Source: Porites lobata (taxonomy: Eukaryota; Cnidaria; Anthozoa; Scleractinia; Poritidae). From it: DNA of 64,000 bases. A program made the translations under genes and the position numbers. Below the pieces are notes generated by a model. That model saw only the letters and a program-made list of their open reading frames with translations, had not been told where the DNA came from and searched no databases. Of the stretch, positions 37,501 to 49,500 are shown in pieces. The stretch spans positions 607,501-671,500 of the forward strand of contig CALNXK010000107.1 of the NCBI GenBank assembly GCA_942486035.1, read 5' to 3'. The stretch's first letter is position 1. Every line of letters starts with the position of its first letter.

Positions 37501-40500
37501 TCAGACCGATGTAATACGGATCACCCCAGGTTGAAAATAGTTGGAACTGGAAAACAACTGGCAACCAGTTAAGAAAAAGTGAACTCGAACCTTATCTCAA
37601 TCCCGGGGATCCGACCTTTTACTCATATATGTACCACTTTTGACAAAAAGGACCCCTTTCGTATACCTTCTATTGACAAAAGGTACCCCTTTTTACCCCT
37701 AAACATACCTAGTTTAGAACTTTGCATCCCTTTCAACTGCTGTAAATGCAATCTTTAAAATATGAATAAATCAGAAAACCAGAACGCTTTCACGACTTTT
37801 TCTCAGCCACAAAATGCATCTGTTAGCCTTTTTGAGCATTTTCACCGACCGAAAAGAGAAATTTCTTTACCTTTTCATATACTTCAACAAGTGAAATCGA
37901 CTTTGCGGACCGTGTCAGAGTTCCTAAGCCAACATTAACACTTATTTCTCATTTAAGGCAAAATGTTGGCTAAGGAGAGAAGTATAATGATTTTAAATAA
38001 TTTAGACCACGATTTGAAAGAAAGCCATAACGTTTAATTTAAAATTAAACCGAAGAAAGTTTTGAAATTATCCAATAAGATGAATTATTTGAAGGATACA
38101 GCCACAAGGCATTAGAGTTGGTTCGTAGTCAGGCATGAGCTTCTTCAAATTCACCTTACTTTCCGACCTGTACATCCAAAGCAAGAACATAAGTTAAAAA
38201 ATAACCCGAAAATCCGCCATGAAGGGCTGAGAATGTGTTTCGGCACAATTAAAAAAACGTTAAGAGATAAGGAGAGGAAAAGAGAGAAAACATGCAGAAG
38301 ACGTTGATAACAATGAAAGTAATAAATAACACACGTAAAAGAAGTGCAGCCTAAACCGGAGAAAACAGCTTTGGTTCAACTATATCAAAATTGAAGTACC
38401 AAACGCTTCAACCTTCCCCAGGGAAGACTGTTCACAGTCCGCTATTTGGGAGCTTAAGCGACAAGTAGACGTCAAAGAAATGTACTAAAAAGCGTGATGC
38501 ACGTGCAGAGCTGTTGTTTTGCTCATAAAACCAATTGTTTTTTGACGTTGTTGTCGTCGTCGTAATAGTTGCTTGAGGTCCCTATTTTTTCGTAAGATCG
38601 CCTAGATCGAGCACTTTGCGTTTCATACAGCCATTTTGGACGAAAAAAAACTACTTAGGGTAGTTTTGATACTCATCTAAGATGACTGCCCGTAACGTAA
38701 AGTGGCTCAATCTCGACGATCTTACGGAAAAATAGGGGACTGTGAATAGTCTATCCCCAGGGCTTTTCCTTAGAAAATGGAAGACAAATCCCCGGGACGA
38801 GGTTGTAGGTGGGTCAGAGTAAGAAAATTTTATACCCTTGTATGAACATTTCTCAATGCCAACTTTCCTCTGAAAGAATGACGAAACAAACCATTATCTC
38901 ATGCTTTAAGAACACGTAGGCGCTTAAGAGATTTCGATGAAATCCATGCAAAACACGGAAAAATACGACGTGTTAAACGCAAAATATTCAGCCTCATAAA
39001 AACGCCCGAAACAGTTATTGTAGTCATTGACGACGTTAATAAGATTACTTTTTCTCTTCACCAATTGGTGTGGACTTTCAGGCAATTCGATTGATTCGAA
39101 ACTCTAAAGAACGTTTCCCTTACTGATTTTTCAAAATAAACCCTAACAAGTAGCTGTAGTTTGGAGTCAAATAACAAACCTGCGTTCTGCACCCTTGGCT
39201 TTGTCGCCCTGTGCTGGAAATTCTTTTTCCGGTTTGATGAAGTAGATATCCTGACCGTAATCAAAATGAACATTTCCTGGGCCTAAAACAGACAAAAAGG
39301 TTGGGCATGAGATTATTTATAGCAAAAAGAGAAAAAAGAAAGGTTTGAACCCAAGAGTCATTTCATGAGTACGTGGAATATGATCGTCCAGGTGATATAA
39401 CCAGAATTTAATACCATTACTTGACGTGGTACAACTGCCTTTGACTCTGAAGACGACTTACCGCACAGGTTGTCGAAACGTCAGTCACTATCAACAACAG
39501 TCCTATTCTGAAGTACAATCACCTGAACGATCATGCTCCACCTACTTATGATTACGTTATTGTTCTTCAACTATAGGCTAACCTTTTCTTAAAAGGAACC
39601 CTTCTGGTGGTGAAATGATCCTGTCATCAAGCTTAATATGAACTTGTTTGGCCTGGGAACAAGTAAGAAATAACACTCTGTAAGTTATAGTAAGAATTTG
39701 TGCATCAGTAAAAAAGCATTACACATTGTCTCGGGGCGTCCCCAAACACTCGATCTTGTTTCACGAAATGCACGAAACAAGAGGCATATAAGCACTTGAT
39801 CCAGGCAACAAACCCGAGAAGGGAGAATTATTCCATCCAGCCAAATACTCTTGTGAGTTTTCTACCAAACCTAGAGTTTCGATGCTTTGCTGGCGAAGAT
39901 TTTCCTAGGTCGCTTCCTGATCGTTAGCCAGAATATAGGCCTTTGTTGAATTTACACACAGAAACCTTCTAGAAGAGCTACGTAAATGTAAAGAATATAT
40001 AACCACGTAAGGCTGAGATAAATAACGCCAAACTGAGGACATTCTCACATGCGCATCACACGATGTTGCTCCTTTAAGCGGATAACAGTAAACGCCCTTC
40101 TACTACTTGAACATTAGGGACCGGTCATTACTTATCGCCTGGGCGGGGGGGGGGGGGGCGGAGGATTTTGGGGGGATCACTTGATTTTTAGGGGAACCAA
40201 AGGGGGGATCAGTCGTAACTGAGAAACCGAAAGGGGGATCATCCCTCTAAAATGTCCAACTCCTCCCCTTTTCACAATTACACAATTCACTTCACTTCCC
40301 CCCCACCCCATTCCTAACATTGTTCGGTCCACCCTCTCTAAAACTTCGCGAGGTTCTGCGACGCACTTATTTCCACTACGTTTCTTACCCCCCTAAATGT
40401 ATCGTCTATTGACTTGTTATAGTTCCAGACTCGTAGTCCAATCAGGGGGGTGGGCTGTCCTAGATCCACAGTTAGAAGGTGGTCTTGTCCATCAGTGAAT

Positions 40501-43500
40501 GGTATCAACCACATGTGTTCATCACTCATGGTGAGGTTTGATCCATCTATGATTCTGTTGGGATAAAAAGAGCCGAGACGTGACTTAACCCTTTAAGCCC
40601 CAAGATCCACCTACAAATTCTCCAGACTGTTCTCCATACATTACTTTTAAGAACAGTTGAGAGAATTTGGTTTACGATCAAAGGGTTCTCCCTTTGGTAA
40701 TCAGTTCAGTAATTCTCATAACCTTTACTCTTGATGATCTGCTGTTGTTGTTAGGAGAAAATTGATGTTGGTCACTTTTGGGACCAAAAGGGTTAATACA
40801 GGGTTCGTACAGATTTTTGGGACCAAAATTTTAAAAGACTTTGACCAGCCTTTTTTCCAAAACAACAATGTTTTTTCCAGAACTCAAGGTTATCAAATAG
40901 GTGATCCGTAGAGGCCTTAAGAAACGCAGGAACAGAGCTCTTTTTCATGATGCGCTGCTATTTGCCGGCACGGACCAGAGAACTTGGTCGGCTACGAGGA
41001 ATTATGGGTAGCTTCCTTCAAATGATCCCCGACCGCAAATGATCCCAGTTTGCGGTCGGGGATCATTTGTGATACTGTACAGTTCGCAAGAACTCAAAGT
41101 AACAAGAAGCGAACGAATGTAAGCAGAACTTACTTATCAAGTGTCCTATCGTCATCTTCGTATTCTGGGAGATCATTAAGATCCCTTGGACAAGCCTTGT
41201 TAAAAGAAAAAGAACACCACAAATATAACACGCATTAATAAATTAAAATGAATGAAGCAGTGAAAGGTTACGATGAACAGGTTTGCTTCTGCTACCTTAA
41301 GCATGCTATAAGACAGAGGAATGACTTCCTGGTTGGGTCCCAAAAACTCCATTCCTGTAAGTCCCATATAAAACGGATCACCCCATGTGGACAAGAAATT
41401 CAGCTGAAGAACTGAAAAACAACAAACACAACTTTATATTTATAACGAAAATCGGGTATTTTTTCGAGCGACCAGGATTATGGAAAACCAAATTTAGCGA
41501 GTACAACTCTTTTAGTTAAAATTCTCGACTCCTTAAAGATTAATAAAAAGGATCCGAAAAGATGAATCTTTAGTAGCTCTTGTATGATCTGTCTTAAAAG
41601 CGTTAAAGGTCTCTATACCGAATGCTACGCTTGCTGTGATAGAGAGGAGAAGTGTGACGTCACGTTACCATGGTAGCAAAATTTCTGGATCACAACAATT
41701 GAGAGCTTAACCAACGACGACAGCGACGGCAACGAGAACGGCAAAAAAGCAATAGGTTTTCTTAAGCAAAACAATAACGCTGCACGTGCATCACGCTTCT
41801 GTACATTTCTTAGCCGTCGCGGCACGACAGCGGCAATCACATGAAACTTCCTAATTTCATGCGCCCGCTTCAGTGGAGTAGGTGAACATCAAACAAAAAT
41901 TTTCTTTTGCTAAACACAGATACGGTCCTTTAGGATTCAACCCCAGAAAAGTTCGCCAATATTGGACAAAAAATGAAATTGAACTGATAAGATGGACGAA
42001 GTTTGACACAGTCCGAATTCACTTTTTAAGTGATATTTTCGGTTTGTTGTCATCCAGAAAAATTGCTACCATGGCAACGTGACATAACGACTCCTCTATT
42101 GGCCGTTGCTTACGATCTACGAGAGTAAAGAAACTGATGACGTCACAAGGAAATTGCTTTCTCTATTTTGTCTGCTATGACGCACATTTTTAAAAATGTT
42201 TACGAGGTTATTCCAGCTTGAAGGCCTCTCAAGCGGTTAGCATAGGAACAGCGTTATTGGCGACTTTAAAACTACCTTAACTGGAACAAATCTTCAAACA
42301 GTCGACCGCCAAAAGGCAATGTTTTCTCTTTGAATATTATAAAACAAATAGATTCCATTTTGCCGTGTGTGTTTGCAGTTACATTTCACAGAAGACTTCA
42401 AAATGTGGCCAAAACATCATTGAGACACTCGCAAGTGGCTCGTGTGCCACTTTTTGTTCTCACCACACCATGTTAATGGCTAACTGACTAACAACAGTAC
42501 CTACCTCTGCCTTCAAGATAACCGCTTGAGCTTGGTACACCATGTACTGTAGATAAAAAGAACCACACAAAGTTAGGCCAATCATTTCCTTGTCAACCTC
42601 ACCGCCTTGAGAAATAAGTGACATCTGTTTGATACTCTGCTAATGACAATGAAACGGCGAATAAAGTGGGAGTTTGAGGACCTAATCAAGGTCCTGATTC
42701 GACAAAAAACCGGAGCCTATCGCCCCGAGAGAACCGTCACAGTTTCATAGTTTTAGGCTTTTTATAGATTTAATTTTCGCGCCAAAAAACTCTCCGCCAA
42801 TCAGAGTACAGTAGGACTACCAGTAACTGTGGACGATATCAGAAAACCGTCATGCGAAGACAGCTTAACTAGATAAAGAACGCATGAAATCTGGACCGAA
42901 GAAAGGAGATATCTGGGACTGTGCAGATATTTGGAAACAATAAATTTCAAAGGAAAGGCATAGAAAATACACGAGGAGCCGATGGTCAATTCGGAGTAAT
43001 GGGCTTCTCGATAATCTCCATTGGGTTGCCTGTGCGCGTTTAATGGGTCTCCTGTAACGGACCTTCTGTCTCTTCAGTCTTCAGAAGCTCTTGATCAGGT
43101 TTCGTTTTTCTGGCGTGTTTGGCAGATGTAAATGGTCGATCTCCACTTCCCTGAAAAATGTAAGAAAAAATGGTAAATGTATTTGATATTTTAATGTATT
43201 TAATGAATTTTGCATACTTAAAGAATTGTGGGATATTGCACCTAACCCGAGATGGGATTTTACCTTATTAGAAATAGCGGTAGGCAATTACTAGATAGAA
43301 AACAGAGCTACAAATTGCTGATAATTAGATCCGCAGAATACAAATCATTAGTATTCACCAAATCAGTACACAATTGTATACTCACGCCTTCTTCAGCTTG
43401 ATCTGCAGTTGATGGTCGTTCAAAGTAGCAACTGCGTAGCAGTTCATCTTCGTCTTCTTCATTTCCGTCATATGTTTGATCATACTGGGCCATGGCTTCC

Positions 43501-46500
43501 AAAATTTCCTCATCCATGGTGAACAAAATGGTCTGCAAAATATCATGTACCAAAATCACAAATTATAAATCAGTGACCTCTTAGAAATTAAAAACCATTT
43601 TACTTGTTTTCCCATGTACAATAGCTTCAGCGTGCTTAGGACAAATCGCCCATGTGAGGTAAACCAAAGGCAGTTTTGGATTTTGGATTCAAGGATTCCA
43701 GATTCCTTGAGCTGTATTCCGGATTTTAAGGCCCAGGATTCCGGATTCCACAAGCACAAATTTCCCGGATTGCCACGGAATCAGGATTTCCTTACATAGT
43801 GCGAGACAAATAAGCCCCTTGCATAAACCTGTGCAGACATGTGTCCGTATTATGTAAAGGGAAAAGAAAACATGGAATTTCTTACATCACCAAAGGGATC
43901 ATCTGCGCCCAGGATACCACTAGCCCTGTAAACAAACAGTAAAAGCAATATTGCGTTACCATAAGGAGAACAACAGTGCAATAAATGTTGACATCAGTGT
44001 ATAAGAGCCTTTTATCGCCTACAGTACAAGAACCACGCCCTACAAGATTCTGGGGGAAGAGAGCCCTGTAAAAGTCCTCTAAAGGGACACTCAATGTGTA
44101 TGTCTGAACAAATCAAACCTGTCTTGCTTCAAATCAGGTTGAAGGTTGCGAAAAGTTGTTACAAAAAGTAGATCTACTCTCTACTTTCTGCAACAACTTT
44201 TTGCAACATTCCACTACCTGATTTGAAGCAAGACAAATTTGATTCGTGCATGGTAAAATGCGTAGAGCACTATATCTGGCAGTAATATATGTCCTGATGG
44301 CAATTCATGCTACAGAAAAGATAGAAACCAATAACGGTGGTGGATGTGCATTATTTGTTAAGAACAAATGGCCTAGCAAATGATAGCCTGCGAGAGCATC
44401 CGGTTTTTTCGGCTCCAGTTACTAGTTTCACCCGGAGGAAGAGAAGCGACGATCGGAAATACGTCTGCGGTTCGCAGGCTAAGCAAACGAAAAACAGATT
44501 TGAAATCTGACTCGTTGGAAAAGGTATGCGTGGAGGTTTGTCCCAATAGTTTTCGCAATAGTTAAATCTTTATCTTTATTAAAGATAAAATGAAAACAAA
44601 AATCTAAATCTAATCTAAAAGCTTACCTATTGTATATGCTGTGGTTCAATTTCATCCCAGGTTTAAATTTTGATTTCCTTTGTTTCAAACTCATTATCAT
44701 ATATTACCATACCCAAACACAAAGAAAAATAAAATTTAAACCTGGGATAAAATTGAACCACAACATATATATTAAATATAACATTAAAAAATAAATAAGA
44801 TGAAGAAAATCTTAAAGGCTCATGCAATTTATTCATTAAATATGCAATTAAATAATCTTTTCTTAAAAACCTTTTTGTGAAAAACCTTCATTCGGAAATG
44901 GTAAAACACGAAACATCGCTTTTCAAACCTTCAAATACGATGAACGTTTTGCGAGAAACTCAATTTTAAAAGCCACTTTTCCACTACACCACTAGAGCAC
45001 AAAGATAACGCCATTTAAATCTAACTATGGCCTCGTCATGAAAAAAAAAACATGACCTACTTTGCTAACGAAACACTACATGATTCGTTGTCATATATCT
45101 TAAGTCTGAATTCGTTAACTAGGAGGCCCTTTTGTTTTTTAGAGCTGTCGAAAAGACAAGACAAATTGTCAGTTTAACATTATTTCAACTACCCCAGGCT
45201 CACACATTGAAATCGACAAAAGTTTATCAGTTTAAAATTTTCACTCTAACGTTCGAACAAACATCTTGCTTTGATTGTCAAACAGGTCGTATAAAAAAGC
45301 CGGTCGAAGTTTTAATATTTGACGTCTAAACATATATTTTCTTCTAACTGAGCTCCAAGGTAAATCCCAAATCTACAATTTATTTCAGACATTCATAGAC
45401 AAGTCATTTACAGGGAAAAAAAATTAAATGTGTCTTGGTCAAACATTAAATTGGCAGATGTTCTTTTCACGCTTCATGCGACTACAATACTTTTCTCCAC
45501 AAAGAACACAATATTTTAATCATTGGCCACTCCCCACGAGGCAACATATCCGTTTCTCAGTGACGCTGCCTGTCATAACATGCTCTAGTTTACTGGCTAT
45601 TCAAACGAACAGAAATTGCAATGAGATATACCGTCCATCAACAGTTTATCTTGGTTTTTAATACGTCGTCTGAGGCTGCCTCTTTTAATCTATTAATCTT
45701 TTAATCTCTTCTATTTTTACATTTTTACATACTCTTGGGCTAGTTTGTATATATATAATCATATCTAATTATATTTTTTAATATTTTAATCAGTTTTTAA
45801 CGATTAGTCCGTTTTAAACTATTTTTTTTAATGCATGTTCTTAGTTTTTTTTTTAGGTTTTTTTTCCAGAAAATAGTTCCTTAAAAAATTTTCCCAAAAT
45901 CACGATGTTTTTAGGTTTTCCTTAATGTTTGTATTTGCACAATTTTTCAGTCTGTCGAGCGTTTTTAACATGAGCCTCTGGCTCGGAAGATTGTGCAAAC
46001 ACTTCCCACGTCTTCGACATTAAATAAATCATTCATTCATTCATCTTTAAAGATGACTTCTGTTTATGGTGACTCCTCGCACATACAAACGTCACCGATA
46101 ACTGGATTTTTTGAGGTACTCTGCTGATAAGACAGAAGACGTTCACATTGTTTTGTCAACAATTTCACCTGTGAAACATTTTCATGTTGAAGATTACCAC
46201 AGAATTCCTTCCCGACAGAAAGGCTGCTAACTTTGTTTCAACTCCGTACAAAATTTCCTCCGTATTTAGCAACGCAATAAAGGTATCACAACTTGGATTT
46301 TCTTATCTAAATCCCTTTACAATAATAAGCATCTTACTGAAGATCATTACAGAATTCTTTTCCAAGACAGGAAGGCTATTTATCATGTTTTAACACAAAA
46401 CAACTTTAGCTAGTTACTTTAACTTACGTCTAAATTTTTGCTTGGTTCGTTCGAATACATGTCGTGTTTTACTTTCGAGGCGGGCAGACATCAACTAACA

Positions 46501-49500
46501 TTTTTCGCGAAAAACTACCACCCGTAGAAAGTAGTAGAACTTGTTTTAGTACACTGGGGCTCCGCCCTAAAGAAATACCTTTTTTAGGCTTCAAATATAT
46601 GAAAGGGTAAGTATATTTAAAAATTATTCCTCGAGCCCGGAGTAAATAGCCCATGGGGGTGAAGGCCGAATGGGCTATTGACTCAGAGGCCATGAGGGTG
46701 AGAGGAATAATTGTTTTAGTAAAATGCAACTAGTTGGTCAAAAATATCGAGACAAAACAACTTTAGCTAGTTAAAGCTAGACTTTAATCCTTTTTTACCG
46801 CGAAAAAGCCGGCGCTTTTCGCTACTAGTGGGCTATAACATATAGCCTATTAGTAGCTCAACCAATCAGAACGGACCATTGATAATAGACCACTAGTTAG
46901 ATTTTACGAAAAAAAGGATAGGGAAATCTGTCATTGCGGTCTGTCATAGGACCTAAAAGGGCTAACAGACGCATTTCATGGCTGTCAAACAGTCAAGAAA
47001 ACTTCCTGGTTTAGTGATTTATTCATACTTTAAATACAGTGCATTTACAGCAGTTTAAAGGGTATGCACAGTTCTAAATATCATTAGTATGTGTATTTGA
47101 CTCTTGAAAAATTCAGCTTTTAAATCACGCATAATTTAAAGAAGGATTCATATAAGTTCGGGATAGAATCACAAATGACTCTTCACGTTGTTTAGTTGAG
47201 ACAGTTTGGCATATACAGTACCAGAGTTCAAAGATTTTCACACGTTTTGGTTAAATTGATCCATTATTATGAATAGTACAGGCTGATAATTGACTTTCAC
47301 TAATTAAAAATAACAAAAGCGAAAATTTTTTTCTCGTACCTGTACGACATATGTTGCGTTAAACACTCTTTAAAATTGCTTTTTTGTTGATCGCAAGTAC
47401 TGCTTTAAACGTTAAATCAGATTCAATACGATACGTTATTCTAGTTGAGTGGTAATTTTCGAAGGGCCGCTACTTTTGGGTAGGCCGTTACTTTCGGGAT
47501 TCAATAGGGAGGTAAAAAGTAACCGCTACTTTCGGGTAGCCCTTATTTTCGGGGTTACCGTTACTTTAGGAATTCTCCGGTAAATCAAGAAGGATTTACA
47601 GCATTTTCACTCGAACTTTCTAACGTCTTACGTTGAGCGCCAAACACGGCGTATTAAACGGCCGGTCGAAATTTAAATTAGTTAATGACTAACAAGTAAC
47701 GTATGATATCAATATTAGTTTTCTTGACGTGGCCATGCGGGCATCATACAACCGTAGGTAATTGTCGTACGAACAGAACTTATCGGTCCAGGGGCCCGTT
47801 TCTCGAAAGTCCCGATAATTAACGGGCCCGGTAAGCTGTCTCCGTTTACATTAAAGATCGACGTTTCAATAGTTTTGCATCTAACATGATAAAACTGTCA
47901 GTTAATGAAACTAAATGGAATAGTTTGCTAGCCAGGACCCGCCCTCTTATTCTTTATATTTCGATTTGAATTTTCGATTTCGGGCCCGTAAAGTTACCGG
48001 GACTTTCGAGAAACGGGCCCCTGATCTTGATTTGTGATACACGAAGTACAAACAGGTTGGAAAACCTCTATCCATTAAACTGCCTGAATGAAACAAACGA
48101 GTTCGATAAATTCTTTGTCCAGCGAGCGTGTTTATTTGCTGATAAACTCTCTCTATCTCAGTCTCTAACCCTTACATATTACTGCGCAGATACTATTTGC
48201 TGAAGTTCGCTTATACTCTCAACAAAACAAGACCTAGGTTCCTCTTTGCGCCAAGTAAATGCCAAATCTACATAACTTATTCTCTCAAATTGCACGTACA
48301 GTACTCCTGAAAGACGAAGACACATTGGAAGGCTAGAAGCAGTTACAGTATACCACTTACAACAATGGATAGATTATATAACTTCCAAAGCCCTCAAATA
48401 AAAGTCTATTAAAATGAGAAAATGTCTCTTGGCTTACAAAATTCATATTGGCAGATGTTTTTTTTTTCACACTTCATGAGTCGTCCCCGTTCATGCACAA
48501 TAATTTCCTCAAAGTACTTTTAATAATTCGACGTATTTCTCGATATCGCCAACAGTAAATAAAGGGATTTAAAGTACAATTTAGCATAACAAGGAAAAGT
48601 GAGGACGCTTTAGCTTTAATATTTTGCAGACTATCGTTAGTTATAAACACAATTTCAGACGTACAATATGGAAGATAACAAACCAGGAAAACAACGAACA
48701 CAAAAAAGGCATTATAAGCGACCTTCTTTTGTCGTAATAACTCCTCAGCTGGGCCATTTTGTATCTGATGTTCGCGTGATATTTGATTTCGGTGATGCCG
48801 TACGACTTTAAAAATATACACGTATGCCGCAGTCGTCAACACAAGACCAACAAATAACAATATTGCAGTTGCTACATCATTGCCTCGCGGGATTGAAATG
48901 TATATAGAGGCAGAGACGGCGCTTGTTAACCATAGGGATACTAGGGCCAAAGTGACACGTTTTGAAGTGACAAGTTCTTGGTATCGGAGATGGAGGAAAA
49001 TAGAAAGAAGTCTGTCCACAGCAATGGCGGTTATATTCAGAAATGTCGCAAAACCGGGGAGGGCGATTGCGAAATACAAGGAAAGTAAAATGGTTGGACA
49101 GAATGAGTCGAAACCGAGAAAGTCATCAGTCGATGACATTTTTAACATCACTGCAATGACAGCAGCAGTCGCTGGTTGGGACAACATTCCCACGGCGATA
49201 TCGGAGACGGCAAGGCTCAAAAACATTTTCTTGGCATTGGCGGGTATCGATGAGGCTTTCCACAATGCGTAGATAACTAACAGATTTCCAAGAGCTGCCA
49301 GTGGGGAAAACAGCGCGTGCAAAACACAGAGACCTAACGCAAATTCCTTATCAGCTCGAAGAAGTCTTACGAACTGGTCCAACAGTCTAGAGCAAGAGTG
49401 GGCAGACATGGCAAACTTTGCTGAACCTATACGACATCGACTGCACACAACTGTCACGTTTTATCCTTTAACCTGCTCCCGCCGATTTTTACAGCTGCAC

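Noticed and set aside
39058..39273. 71-codon frame over a KATNIP exon
   Set aside because: Different frame from the family sequence PGNVHFDYGQ; the phase chain excludes it.
48880..49272. 130-codon plus-strand frame
   Set aside because: Antisense shadow of the GPCR coding sequence.
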